A stretch of 64,000 nt of DNA from Mycobacteriaceae bacterium (lineage in GTDB: Bacteria > Actinomycetota > Actinomycetes > Mycobacteriales > Mycobacteriaceae), in the NCBI GenBank assembly GCA_019749805.1, contig JAIEPH010000007.1:62001-126000 (forward strand), written 5' to 3'. A program made the position numbers and the translations under genes. This document shows, one piece after another, positions 19,250-29,400 of this stretch. Under the pieces are notes generated by a model. The model made no database searches. It saw only the letters and a list, made by a program, of their open reading frames with translations, and was not told where the DNA came from. The first letter of the stretch is position 1. Each line of letters begins with the position of its first letter.

Positions 19250-19331
19250 CGGGGACTGTGCCTTTGCCCCTTTGCCAGCAAAGTCGCCCGGTGGTCTGAT
19301 CAGAAGGTCGCAGCCAACGAGGAGGCCACCC

Positions 19332-19562
19332 ATGAACCCACAAAGGGTGAAAACCTATCAGCTCACCGACCGTCTGCACGCGGGTCGGATTGCCCGCGTA
19401 TCCGCTGATGACATCGTGCCCACGGTATCGGCGTGGTTGGCCGAGTTGGACACCAGCAGCCCGTTGGTCGACGACCTTGCCAGTACGCTGCGCACAGGCG
19501 ATTGGACTGCTGCCCACGCCATCGCTGAAACATTGTCTCTCGACGTGACCGGCACCGCGTAG
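19332..19562 (+). CDS. Small protein of unknown function, 76 aa
   Basis: 76 aa beginning MNPQRVKTYQLTDRLHAGR, with WLAELDTSSPLVDDLASTLR and DWTAAHAIAETLSLDV, predicted mostly helical and soluble. GAGGAGG lies 6 nt upstream of the ATG, a strong RBS. It diverges from a USP and is followed immediately by the broken WS/DGAT (start position at 19565), suggesting they were once coupled. I do not recognise a family. Confidence 0.68.
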   Translation: MNPQRVKTYQLTDRLHAGRIARVSADDIVPTVSAWLAELDTSSPLVDDLASTLRTGDWTAAHAIAETLSLDVTGTA

Positions 19563-19564
19563 CC

Positions 19565-19957
19565 ACGGCCGAATTCCTCAGCAGCACCGACACTTTCACC
19601 TGATCGATGGAGAGTGACCCTCGACTGCGGTCGCCCATCGTCTCGCTTGTCCTCCTTGACCGGGCCCCGAATTGGGAGCAGCTCGTCGATCGGTTCGATC
19701 TTCTCCGCAGGAGCATGCCCATCTTCCGGAAAAGGGGTCACTTTGATCGACGGGCTAGCCGATGGCGGTGCCGCGTTGCTGTGCAAGCTGCACCATGCGC
19801 TGACCGACGGTATAGGCGCGGTAAATCGCGATGACCCTTCTCAACCGCACCCAGGAGCTCGATGACCCGTCGCCCCATGCCGAGCGTGCCGATGCCAAAG
19901 GTTCTCTACGACTGCCTCTTCGCCGGTTTCGACGACGTGCTCGCAATCGCGAATTAG
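19565..19957 (+). pseudogene. Collapsed WS/DGAT (triacylglycerol synthase) pseudogene
   Basis: Three fragments of one WS/DGAT remain in order, matching the intact gene at 35376. (1) 19565-19737: the ATG has become ACG, then AEFLSSTDTFT, a TGA at 19601 where the intact gene has Trp, then MESDPRLRSPIVSLVLLDRA. (2) About 19738-19820, another frame: LIDGLADGGAALL then HHALTDGIGAV, the catalytic HHxxxDG region. (3) About 19889-19957, the first frame: VLYDCLFAGFDDVLAIAN and stop, the C-terminus. Start loss, nonsense, frameshift and two large internal deletions leave no product. Confidence 0.85.
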
Positions 19958-19994
19958 CCTGCGTTCTCACAAAAACTGCCCGAAGGCGGATGCC

Positions 19995-20008
19995 AGGTCC
20001 TTAGTCCC
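19995..20008 (+). promoter_or_regulatory. Orphan DosR-like box
   Basis: AGGTCCTTAGTCCC has a perfect right half-site, but no intact plus-strand gene follows. 40 nt later a TTG opens a frame reading SGTTNYRIVGVSD, which resembles a decayed USP start. It is probably the promoter of a deleted gene. Confidence 0.45.
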
Positions 20009-20094
20009 CCACTCAGCCACGGCTTCCGGCCTCCGGGCAGATCGCCGGTTGTCCGGCACGACCAACTATCGCATCGTCGGCGTATCCGATCGGA

Positions 20095-20108
20095 GGGCCG
20101 AAGGGCCC
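20095..20108. promoter_or_regulatory. Orphan DosR-like palindrome
   Basis: GGGCCGAAGGGCCC, five-base arms nearly symmetrical around GAAG, in the same gene-free stretch (19958-20284). No downstream gene is apparent. Confidence 0.35.
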
Positions 20109-20125
20109 CTGTCGACGGTCGAAGG

Positions 20126-20233
20126 TCATATCAGGCGGTGCCGGTGTATTGAAACCGTCGACGCCGAGGACTGCATCAGCCGGGTACCGGCCGTCGTCGC
20201 ACGCAGGGGTGCGGTTATCAGGCCGCGCAGCAT
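20126..20233 (-). CDS. Possible 35-aa ORF after the DHOD-like gene
   Basis: MLRGLITAPLRATTAGTRLM and 15 further residues. An AGGA lies about 8 nt before the ATG and the gene is 51 nt past the DHOD-like stop on the same strand. The beginning resembles the amphipathic start of larger mycobacterial proteins, so this may be a truncated remnant. It is weakly supported. Confidence 0.25.
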   Translation of the reverse strand: MLRGLITAPLRATTAGTRLMQSSASTVSIHRHRLI

Positions 20234-20284
20234 GGTCAGGTCCTCACGCGGGTGCCGGCGTCCCCGGCGACTATTTCGGCGATA

Positions 20285-21295
20285 TCAGGGCCCGAAGTCG
20301 GCACCGTTGGCCCGCCGCAGCGCGCTGACGTAGTCCCCGCGTTCACGCGCGACTTCGTCGGAACCGATGGGGACGGCCAGCAGGCCGCGGAAGTCGTCCA
20401 CCGTGGTGTATTCCTTGCGCCCCATCCATCTGGACAACCCGTCGAGCATCACGGCGGCGTAGTCGGGACCGTGCCGCAGAAGTGCTGACGCGGTCATCAC
20501 CACGTCCGCGCCGGCCAGCAGGTACTTGATCAGCTCCTTGGAACCCTCGACGCCGGTGGTCGCGGCGAGCGAAGCGTCGATCCGGCCGTGCAGCAGGGCA
20601 ATCCACGTCAAGGGTAGGAGAGCCTCCGACGCTCGTGACAACGAGATCCCGGGCGCCACGGCCAGGGTTTCGGGATCGATGTCGGGCTGCAGGAATCGGT
20701 TGAACAGCACCAACCCGTCCGCGCCGGCGAGGTCCAGGCGTCGGGCCATGTCGGCGGTCGCGCTGAAGAATGGACTGAGTTTCACCGCCACCGGCACGGT
20801 CACCACGTCCTTGACCCCAGCCAGGATGTCGAGGTGGCGCTGTTCGACATCGCGGCCGGAAATGTGCGCATCGCCGGGCAGGGTGTAGATGTTCAATTCG
20901 ATTGCGGCCGCGCCGGAATCCTGCATCGATCGGGCGTAGGCGGCCCAACTGCCGGGTGTGCTTCCGTTGATGCTGCCTATCACGGGAATCGAGACGGCTG
21001 CCGCTGAGCGTTCGAGCAGGCTCAGATATGGACGTTCGCCGTGGTCCGCTCCTGCGGCTTCCGGGAAGTAAGACAGCGATTCGGCGAAGCTCTCCGTGCC
21101 TGCGACGGCGAGGCGCGTATTCTCGTCGGCCTGGCGGCGTAGTTGCTCCTCGAACAATGAATAGAGCACCACCGCACCGACTCCCGCGTCGGCAAGGCGC
21201 CTGACGCCGTCGACGGTGTTCGACAGCGGAGACGCCGACGCGACCAGCGGATTGTGCAAGTCGAGGCCCAGGTAGCGAGTGGACAGTTCCATCAT
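20285..21295 (-). CDS. Dihydroorotate dehydrogenase-like FMN protein
   Basis: 336 aa TIM-barrel flavoprotein. It has YLGLDLHNPLVASASPLSNT at the start, SINGSTPGSWAAYA and IELNIYTLPGD (equivalent of the IELNxSCPN region), VPVAVKLSPFFS with the phosphate/orotate Lys, and DGLVLFNRF. The catalytic-loop Cys or Ser and orotate residues differ from PyrD, and the NIY replacement suggests another substrate. The ATG ATG start overlaps the nifJ stop (ATGATG). DHOD-like genes beside PFOR genes occur in other bacteria; an electron-transfer or reductase role is inferred. Confidence 0.85.
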   Translation of the reverse strand: MMELSTRYLGLDLHNPLVASASPLSNTVDGVRRLADAGVGAVVLYSLFEEQLRRQADENTRLAVAGTESFAESLSYFPEAAGADHGERPYLSLLERSAAAVSIPVIGSINGSTPGSWAAYARSMQDSGAAAIELNIYTLPGDAHISGRDVEQRHLDILAGVKDVVTVPVAVKLSPFFSATADMARRLDLAGADGLVLFNRFLQPDIDPETLAVAPGISLSRASEALLPLTWIALLHGRIDASLAATTGVEGSKELIKYLLAGADVVMTASALLRHGPDYAAVMLDGLSRWMGRKEYTTVDDFRGLLAVPIGSDEVARERGDYVSALRRANGADFGP

Positions 21296-24200
21296 TGTTC
21301 CTTGCGAGCGTCGGGGTGGAAGTGTTCGGGACCGCGGGAAGCCATCTCCTCGTAGACATTCCAACGCTGTGCGATCGCCTGCTCGGCCATCCCGAGCAAC
21401 CGTTCGTACTCGACCGGATCGGCGTTCGCCAGTGAGCGGTATCGCAGTTCCCGCTTGCGGTAGTCCTCGAGTGCCACCCGCGGTCGGTGCGAATCGAGCA
21501 GGAACGGATTCTTCCCGACGGTACGCAGTACCGGGTCGTACCGCAGCAGAGGCCAGTGCCCGGTCGCGACGGCGCGGTACTGCTGATCCATCCCGAGACG
21601 CATGTCGATGCCATGCGCGATGCACTGGCTGTAGGCGATCACCAGCGACGGTCCGTCGTACGCCTCCGCCTCACGGAAGGCCTGCAGCGTCTGCTGCGGG
21701 TCGGCACCCATGGCGACCTTGGCGACGTAGACGTGTCCGTAGGCGATCGCCTGCAGGGCGAGATCCTTGAGCGGCACGGTTTTGCCTGCGGAAGCGAACT
21801 TCGCGACCGCGCCTAGCGGGGTCGCCTTGGACATCTGGCCGCCGGTGTTGGAGTACACCTCGGTGTCGAGCACCAAGACGTTGACGTTGTGCCCGGTCGC
21901 CAACACGTGGTCGAGCCCACCGGACCCGATGTCGTACGCCCAGCCGTCACCGCCGACGATCCACACGCTGCGCCGGACTAGCTGGTCCACCACGCTGAGC
22001 AGGTCAGCGGTGACAGCCGGATCAAGGCCCCCGAGGCGGTGTTTCAGCACGGTCACCCGCTCTCGTTGCGCAGCCAACTCCGACTCCCGCAGCTGGGGCG
22101 CCGCCAGGATGTCGTCGACGAGATCGGCGCCGAGCGCGTCGCGCAGTTCGGCGAGCCGTCGCCGGGCCAGCTGCACATGTGCGTCGCTGGCCAAGCGAAG
22201 TCCGAGCCCGAACTCGGCGTTGTCCTCAAATAGTGAATTCGACCAGGCTGGGCCCCGCCCGTCGGCGTCGGTGGTCCAGGGAGTGGTGGGCAGGCTACCG
22301 CCGTAGATGGATGAGCAGCCGGTCGCGTTGGCGACCATGAGTCGGTCTCCGAACAGCTGGGAGAGCAGTTTGAGGTAGGGAGTCTCGCCGCAACCCGCGC
22401 ATGCCCCTGAGAACTCGAAAAGCGGCTCAAGGAACTGCGTTCCACGTACGGTGCCGAAGTCCACCCGCGAACGGTCGTTGGTCGGCAGCGATTCGAAGAA
22501 ATCGATGTTCTTGCGCTCGGTGGCCACCCGCGGCTCGGCGGGACCGAGGTTGATCGCCTTGGTGACGGCGGGGCCGGGAATGACGACCGGGCAGGCCTCG
22601 ACGCACAAGCCGCAGCCCGTACAGTCCTCGACGTACACCTGCAGCGAGAACCGGGCGTTGGGCAGGCCGACGGCGTCCAGCGGCGCGGAGTCGAACTCCT
22701 CCGGCGCCCCGGTCAGTTGTGACTCGTCATAGAACTTGGACCGGATCACACTGTGCGGGCACACGAACGCGCAGTTGCCGCACTGGATGCAGCTGTCTGA
22801 ATCCCACACCGCCACCAGGTCGGAGATATTGCGCTTCTCGTAGGCCGTCGTGCCGCTCGGGTAGGTGCCGTCCACCGGAAGTACGCTGACCGGCAGAAGG
22901 TTTCCGCGTCCGGCCATCATCTCGGCGATCACGGTGCGGACGAACTCCGGCGCCGACTCGGGCACCAGCGGTGCCGGTACGCGGGTGGAGGTGACGAGGG
23001 CGGGTACCTCGATCCGCTGCAACCCGGCCACGGCGCCGTCCACCGCGGCCAGCTCCTTGGCCACCACGTCGGCGCCGCGGTTGCCGTACGTCTTCTCTAC
23101 CGATTCCTTGATCCTCGCGATGGCCCGCTCGCGCGGCAGCACCTCCGAGATCACGAAGAAACAGGTTTGCAGCACGATGTTGATGCGGCCGGCCAGCCCG
23201 GCCTCGCGGGCGATCCGGTCGGCGTCGACGGTGTAGAGCGTGATCCGCTTGTCCAGGATCTGTTCCTGCACTCGCCGCGGCAACGCGTCCCAGAGCTTTG
23301 CAGGACGCAGCCTGCAGTTGAGCAGCAGCGTCGCGCCGGGCGCGGCCCGACCCAGCACATCGACCTTGTCGAGGAATCGGAACTGATGGCAGCCGACGAA
23401 ATTGGCCGCGGTCACCAAGTAGGGGGCCCGGATGGGATGCGGCCCGAAGCGCAGGTGCGATTCGGTCTGCGATCCCGACTTCTTGGAGTCGTAGACAAAG
23501 TAGGCCTGCGCGTGCAGACCATCTTCGGCTCCGAGGATCTTGATGGTGTTCTTGTTCGCGCTGACGGTACCGTCCGAACCCAGCCCGTAGAAGATCGCGC
23601 CGACGGTATCCGGCGACTCGATATCGAACGACGGGTCGTAATCGATGCTGGACCCGGAGACGTCGTCATCGATGCCGATGGTGAACCTCCGCCGCGGCTG
23701 CTCGCGGGCGAGTTCGGCGAACACGCCGGCAACCATGGCGGGGGTGAACTCCTTGGAGGACAGGCCGTAGCGTCCCCCCGTCACCCGCGGCATCACCGCC
23801 CGCTTGCCGTCGGCGCATTCCTCTGCAAGCGCTGCGACGACGTCCAGATACAAGGGCTCGCCGATCGAGCCGGGTTCCTTGGTGCGGTCCAGCACCCCGA
23901 GAGTGCGCACCGCCGTCGGCAATGCGTCTAGGAGTGCTCGCGTGGGGAACGGCCGGTACAACCGCACCTGCACCACGCCGACCCGTTCGCCGCGTTCGAC
24001 GAGTGCACCCACGGTCTGCTTTACCGTCTCGGCGCCCGAACCCATCAGCACCAGAACGTGTTCTGCCTCGGGGTGGCCTTCGTAGTCGACGATGTGCATC
24101 GTCCGGCCGGTGCGCTCGCTGAGGCGGGCCATCAAGCTCTCGACCACATCCGGGACCCGCGCGTAGAACGGGTTGACCGTTTCGCGGGCCTGGAAGTAGA

Positions 24201-24864
24201 CGTCCGGGTTCTGGGCGGTTCCGCGGATGAAGGGCCGGTCAGGGGTCAGCGCCCGACCGCGATGCGCGTGCACCAGTTCTTCGGGTACCAACACCCGCAG
24301 ATCGTCGTCGGTCAGCGTCGCAATTGTGTTGATCTCGTGGGAGGTTCGGAATCCGTCGAAGAAGTGCACGAAGGGTATGCGTGTCGTCAGCGTTGCCGCC
24401 TGCGCGACGAGTGCCAGGTCGTGTGCTTCCTGAACTGATGCCGAACCGAGCAACGCGAATCCCGTCTGGCGCACCGCCATCACGTCGGAATGGTCACCGA
24501 AGATCGACAAGCCCTGGGCTGCAATAGATCGCGCGGCCACGTTGATGACGGCCGAGGTCAGTTCGCCGGCGATTTTGTACATGTTCGGAATCATCAGCAG
24601 CAGGCCCTGCGACGAGGTGAACGTCGTCGTCAACGCACCGCTCTGCAGCGATCCGTGCAGGGCGCCCGCCGCACCGCCCTCGCTTTGCATTTCGACCACG
24701 GTGGGGACGTTCCCCCAGACGTTGGCTCGCTGTGCGCTGGACCATTCGTCGGCGAGCTCGGCCATCGGTGACGACGGTGTGATCGGGTAGATGCAGCACA
24801 CTTCGTTGAGTCGGTAGGCGACCGAGACGGTTGCCTCGTTGCCGTCCACCGTTGCACGGGTCAT
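21292..24864 (-). CDS. nifJ: Pyruvate:ferredoxin (flavodoxin) oxidoreductase
   Basis: 1190 aa, the full length of single-chain PFOR. Domain I opens VDGNEATVSVAYRLNE and CIYPITPSSPMAEL. Two 4Fe-4S clusters follow in CIQCGNCAFVCPHSVI and CTGCGLCVEACPVVIPG. The thiamine domain has the proximal-cluster cysteines (CAGCGETPYLKLL) and the ThDP motif GGDGWAYDIGSGG plus NTGGQ. It converts pyruvate and CoA to acetyl-CoA, CO2 and reduced ferredoxin, or the reverse. ATG 24864 overlaps the GltD-like stop. Oxygen-sensitive PFOR in a mycobacterial hypoxia island, coupled to a flavo-Fe-S partner, is notable. Confidence 0.95.
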   Translation of the reverse strand: MTRATVDGNEATVSVAYRLNEVCCIYPITPSSPMAELADEWSSAQRANVWGNVPTVVEMQSEGGAAGALHGSLQSGALTTTFTSSQGLLLMIPNMYKIAGELTSAVINVAARSIAAQGLSIFGDHSDVMAVRQTGFALLGSASVQEAHDLALVAQAATLTTRIPFVHFFDGFRTSHEINTIATLTDDDLRVLVPEELVHAHRGRALTPDRPFIRGTAQNPDVYFQARETVNPFYARVPDVVESLMARLSERTGRTMHIVDYEGHPEAEHVLVLMGSGAETVKQTVGALVERGERVGVVQVRLYRPFPTRALLDALPTAVRTLGVLDRTKEPGSIGEPLYLDVVAALAEECADGKRAVMPRVTGGRYGLSSKEFTPAMVAGVFAELAREQPRRRFTIGIDDDVSGSSIDYDPSFDIESPDTVGAIFYGLGSDGTVSANKNTIKILGAEDGLHAQAYFVYDSKKSGSQTESHLRFGPHPIRAPYLVTAANFVGCHQFRFLDKVDVLGRAAPGATLLLNCRLRPAKLWDALPRRVQEQILDKRITLYTVDADRIAREAGLAGRINIVLQTCFFVISEVLPRERAIARIKESVEKTYGNRGADVVAKELAAVDGAVAGLQRIEVPALVTSTRVPAPLVPESAPEFVRTVIAEMMAGRGNLLPVSVLPVDGTYPSGTTAYEKRNISDLVAVWDSDSCIQCGNCAFVCPHSVIRSKFYDESQLTGAPEEFDSAPLDAVGLPNARFSLQVYVEDCTGCGLCVEACPVVIPGPAVTKAINLGPAEPRVATERKNIDFFESLPTNDRSRVDFGTVRGTQFLEPLFEFSGACAGCGETPYLKLLSQLFGDRLMVANATGCSSIYGGSLPTTPWTTDADGRGPAWSNSLFEDNAEFGLGLRLASDAHVQLARRRLAELRDALGADLVDDILAAPQLRESELAAQRERVTVLKHRLGGLDPAVTADLLSVVDQLVRRSVWIVGGDGWAYDIGSGGLDHVLATGHNVNVLVLDTEVYSNTGGQMSKATPLGAVAKFASAGKTVPLKDLALQAIAYGHVYVAKVAMGADPQQTLQAFREAEAYDGPSLVIAYSQCIAHGIDMRLGMDQQYRAVATGHWPLLRYDPVLRTVGKNPFLLDSHRPRVALEDYRKRELRYRSLANADPVEYERLLGMAEQAIAQRWNVYEEMASRGPEHFHPDARKEQ

Positions 24865-26492
24865 GTTGGCTCCGGGAACATCTCGATGGCGTGTACGGGG
24901 CACTGATCGAAGCAGACGCCACACCCCGTGCACTTGTCGTAGTCGAACTCATACCGGTGTCCGACTCCGAGTTTGATCACCGCGTCCTCGGGGCAGGCGC
25001 CCAGGCAGCCGTCGCATTCGAAGCAGTTCCCGCAAGACAGGCATCGCCCCGCCTCGTAGACCGCCTCGTCGGGGGACAGCCCGCCGACGACTTCGTCGAA
25101 ACTCTCGATGCGCACACGCGGTTCGAGTTCGGTCTGCTGACGTTGAGCGGTATCCCCGAAGTACCACAGGTTCAGCGCGTCGAAGGTGGCGGTCGGGTGT
25201 TTCGGCGGCCTTTCGACCTGCGTCCCCCGCAGCCAGGCGTCGATGTAATGGGCCGCCTTCTTGCCATGACCGACACCGACAGTGACGGTGCGCTCACTAA
25301 GCACCATGTCGCCACCGGCGAACACGCCGGGACAACCGGTCATCAACGACGGCGAGACACGCACGCTGCCGTCGGCCTCGAACTCCACCCCGGGAAGGGT
25401 CCCCATAAAGGCCGATTCCGTTTCCTGGCCGATCGCCATGATCAGCGTGTCGGCGGACAGAGTCTCAAAACGCCCGGTCGGCCGCGGGTGGCCCGAATCG
25501 TCGAGTTCCATGACCTCGACCTGCAATTCGGGACCGTCGAATGCCGTTATCGTCCGCAGCCAGTTGATCCGAATGCCCTCGCGTTCGGCATCCTCGGCTT
25601 CCTCGGGGTGGGCGGGCATCTGGTCGCGGGTGCGTCGGTAGACGATCACCGCGTCCTCGGCGCCGAGGCGGCGGGCCACGCGGGCCGCGTCCATCGCGGT
25701 GTTGCCGCCGCCATAGACCGCGACCTGCCTTCCGATGACCGGCTTCTGGCCTGAGGCGACGCTGCGTAGGAAAGACACCGCATCCACCATCGTGCCTGCA
25801 TCGCGGGCCGGGATGTCGACCCGTTTGGCCAGATGTGCGCCGATGGCTACGAACACCGCATCGAAGCCGCCCTCGTCTCGCTCGGCCGCGAGGTCATCGA
25901 CCCGATGGTTACAGGTCAGCCGCACGCCCATCTCCGCGACCCGGTTCAGTTCGTCGTCCAGCACGTCACGGGGGAGTCGGTAGCTCGGGATGCCGTACCG
26001 CATCATCCCGCCGGGCACGGCACCCGCATCGCGGATCTCGACTTCGTGGCCCATGCGCGCCAACTGGTAGGCGGCGGACAGTCCGCTCGGCCCCGCGCCG
26101 ATGACCAGGACCCGCTTACCGGTTCGGGTGGGCGGTGGTTCGAACATCCAGGCCCGCTCCCGGGCCAGGTCGCCGAGGAACCGTTCCACCGAATGGATCG
26201 ACACCGCGGCGTCGAGATGGGCACGGTTGCAAACGGTCTCACACGGGTGGTAGCACACCCGACCGTGGATGGCGGCGAACGGGTTGTCGGTGACGAGTTG
26301 ACGCCACGCGGCTTCGTGGCGACCGGCGGTGGCGTGCGCGAGCCAGGCCTGGATGTTCTCGCCGGCCGGGCAACCGGCATTGCACGGTGGCATCAGATCG
26401 AGGTAGACGGGCCGGTGTTCGCGCACGGGACCTGCCCGTGCATGCCCCTGGCTGAGGTCAGGGAGCGGGGTGAGGTCTCTGGAATCAGCCAT
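24861..26492 (-). CDS. GltD-like NAD(P)H/Fe-S flavoprotein oxidoreductase
   Basis: 543 aa. N-terminal Fe-S domain of the glutamate-synthase small-subunit type (CNAGCPAGENIQAWL, CYHPCETVCNR); FAD motif VLVIGAGPSGLSAAYQLA; NADPH motif VAVYGGGNTAMDAARVARRL; then a C-terminal ferredoxin-like domain (CLSCGNCFECDGCLGACPED, CTGCGVCFDQCPVHAIE) that normal GltD lacks. No large GltB is encoded nearby. It probably moves electrons between NADP(H) and PFOR or ferredoxin. ATG 26492 shares one base with the upstream stop (TGATG). The partner assignment is inferred from the overlap with nifJ. Confidence 0.9.
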   Translation of the reverse strand: MADSRDLTPLPDLSQGHARAGPVREHRPVYLDLMPPCNAGCPAGENIQAWLAHATAGRHEAAWRQLVTDNPFAAIHGRVCYHPCETVCNRAHLDAAVSIHSVERFLGDLARERAWMFEPPPTRTGKRVLVIGAGPSGLSAAYQLARMGHEVEIRDAGAVPGGMMRYGIPSYRLPRDVLDDELNRVAEMGVRLTCNHRVDDLAAERDEGGFDAVFVAIGAHLAKRVDIPARDAGTMVDAVSFLRSVASGQKPVIGRQVAVYGGGNTAMDAARVARRLGAEDAVIVYRRTRDQMPAHPEEAEDAEREGIRINWLRTITAFDGPELQVEVMELDDSGHPRPTGRFETLSADTLIMAIGQETESAFMGTLPGVEFEADGSVRVSPSLMTGCPGVFAGGDMVLSERTVTVGVGHGKKAAHYIDAWLRGTQVERPPKHPTATFDALNLWYFGDTAQRQQTELEPRVRIESFDEVVGGLSPDEAVYEAGRCLSCGNCFECDGCLGACPEDAVIKLGVGHRYEFDYDKCTGCGVCFDQCPVHAIEMFPEPT

Positions 26493-29400
26493 CAGCCGGG
26501 GAATCGGACGGTGGTGCCGGGCATGAGCTCGACGACCTTGCCGTGGCACTCCACTTCGATCCCGGCGGCGTTGCGCGGATCAACGCTGATGATCACGCCC
26601 TTCCCGCTGACCCGCAGATGCAGGTGCAGGCCGCGGTAAAGGATCGGTATCGCCAGCACGCCAAGGCTTTCCGGCCAATGTGGCGAGAGGATGATGCGGT
26701 TGGACCGGGTCTCCAGCCCGGTGAAACACCGCTGCATCAGGTCGACGGTTCCAGCCATGGCCGCCAGATGAATGCCTTCGGATGTGGTGCCGCCCTGGAT
26801 GTCGGAGACGTCGGCCTTCAGCGCCTGGGTGAAGAACTCCATGGCCCGATCGCGGTTGGCTCTGGCCAGCACCCAGGTGTGCACGACACCACTGAGCGTC
26901 GATCCGTGCGACGTGCGGGCCAGGTAGTAGTCCACCATCTTCGGTACCTGTTCCGGGGTGAAGCGATAACCGAGCCGGGTGAGCAGCTCACGCAGCTCGT
27001 CTGCCGACAGCAGGTAGAGCAGCATCAGCGCGTCGGCTTGCTTGGACGCTTTATAGCGGTTCACGTCGTCGTGCTCGGCCTCCAGGATGCGGTCCAGCCG
27101 TTGGATGTTGCCGTACTGGCTGCGGAGGCGGTCCCAATCCAGATCCGCTAAGTCGCCATAGCCCTCGAATTGGCTGATCACACCGTCGTGGAACGGGACG
27201 AACATCCGTCGGCTGACGTCGTTCCAGTGCGCGAGCTCGGCACTGCTGAGGCCTAGGGTCTCCATCAGATCCAGGCGGTTCGGCAGCGGCAGCAGGTTCA
27301 GTGCGTCGATGGCGCGCATGATGACCCAGACCGCCATGACGTTGGTGTACGCGTTGTTGTCGATGCCGTCGTAGGGAGCGTCGGGATAGCCGGAATGGAA
27401 TTCGTCGGGGCCGATGACGCCCTTGATGCTGAAGCGTGCGCGCTCGTCGTCGTAGGTGGCCAAGCTGACGAAGAACCGCGCGATCTCGGCCAGCAGTTCC
27501 GCGCCGTAGTCGATCAGGTAGGCGAGGTCGCCGGTGACCTGATAGAACTTCCACGCGTTGTAGCCGACCGCGATACCGATGTGGTGCGCACGGGCGCTGG
27601 CGTCGGGGTTCCAGTGGCCGCTGCGCGGATTCAGGTGCAGCCGTTGACTTTCCTCGCGACCGTCGCTGCCAGACTGCCAGGGAAACATCGCGCCGGAATG
27701 GCCTGCCGCGCGGGCGGCGTTCCTGGCTTCCGGCAAGCGCCGGTAGCGGTAGCCGAGCAGGGACCGGGTGACCGTCGGAATCCGCAGGTTGAGTACCGGG
27801 AAGATGAACAATTCGTCCCAGAAGATGTGGCCGCGATACGCCTCACCGTGCAGTCCGCGGGCCGGCACCCCGGCGTCGAGGTCGGCGGTGTTCGGTGACA
27901 CCGTCTGCAGCAGGTGCAGCAGATGCAACCGCAGAATCCGCACTTCGTCGGTGAAGTCGTCGAATTCGATGGACAACCGCTCCCACAGATGCGTCCAGGC
28001 GGTCAGATGCCCGTCGAGCAGTTCGGCGAACCCGGCGAGCCTGCCGACCCAACGCTGCGCGTCGACGCCGGGTTCGGAGGTAGCCACGTCCCGACCTGTG
28101 TAGACGGTCGCGACCTTCTCGATCGTCACCGACTCTCCGGCCGACAGTCGGACAGCGATGTCGTGACCGATCTCGGCGTCGAGAGTGAACAGCTGAAATG
28201 TCGCGGGGACGGGTTCACCGTCGCGCAGCGCGGCGTTTCGCGCGGCCATGGCGACGGGGATGTGGGACTGGTTGGTCTGGACGGTCAGCAGGACTGAGTT
28301 GTTCGAGATTTCGCGGGTGACCGGCGACCCGAGATGCTCGCTGGCCAGGTCCCGATATCGCTCGACGAGCGAGTTCGTCACGTTGCCGTCCACCGTCGAC
28401 CGGAATTCGATTGTCCCCGACCAGTCCTCGGCGACGATCGTCGTCTCGAGGGCGCCGACGTGGGGCAGGTGCATCGCCACGAACCGTCGTTGCCTCAGCG
28501 AGCTCGTCCGGCCTGCGTCGTCGCGGAAGCGTACCTCCCGATGCAGCACCGCCCCGCGAAGATCGAGCCTCTGCCGGTACGACAGCATGGTGACCGCATC
28601 GATGTCGAACCAACTGCCGCCGTCGATGCGGAAGGTCAACGACAGCCAGTTGGGCAGATTGACCAGGCTCTCGTTGTCGATCTCGGTTCCCGCCACGTTG
28701 TCGACGAGCCGGTTGAACACCCCGGCCGCGTAGGTGCCCGGGTAGTGCACCTGCCCGGCCTTCGACTCGGGCGCTGCTCCCCGGGTGGCGAAGTAGCCGT
28801 TTCCCAACGTGCACAGGGCCTCACGGAGCTTTTCGTTCGTCGGGTCGTAGCCGTCGAAGACGTAATCCCACGCCTCGCCTGAGACCTGGTGCTTGTAGGC
28901 CAGCCACTGGGACCCGCGCTGCATGAACTCGCGCACTTGATCCGGACTCTGCAGGGTGAAGTGGGCAGCCGTCTTGCGGTCGCCGTCCTCATCGTGTCCG
29001 ACGACGATCCCGATGCCGTCGAACTTGACCGCGTCGAAGGCGTCCTCGTCGGTCAGGTCATCGCCGATGTAGATCGGCAGCAGCGAGCCGGAGGCGTCGA
29101 TCTGGTCGCGGATCCACGCCAAGGTGGTGCCCTTGTCCCAGTCGAGGTCGGGCCGCAACTCCACGAGCATCCGCCCACCGGTCACCCGCAGGCCCGCCCT
29201 CGCCCCGACTCGATGGGCGGCAGAGACGATCTCACCGACTCGATCCGGCTCCACCTCTCGGTAGTGGACCGCGACGGCAAAACGCTTGTGCTCGACGCGT
29301 ACTCCCGGAATCTTTTCCAGGTTCTGGCTCAGTTCCGCGGCGACGCGCTCGAGGACAGGGACGAACTCGGCAGCAGCCTCGTTGCAGTGGTACGCGCCGT

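Noticed and set aside
24861..26492. Glutamate synthase small subunit (gltD)
   Set aside because: No gltB is nearby, an extra C-terminal 2x[4Fe-4S] domain is present, and the gene overlaps nifJ. An electron-transfer flavoprotein fits better.
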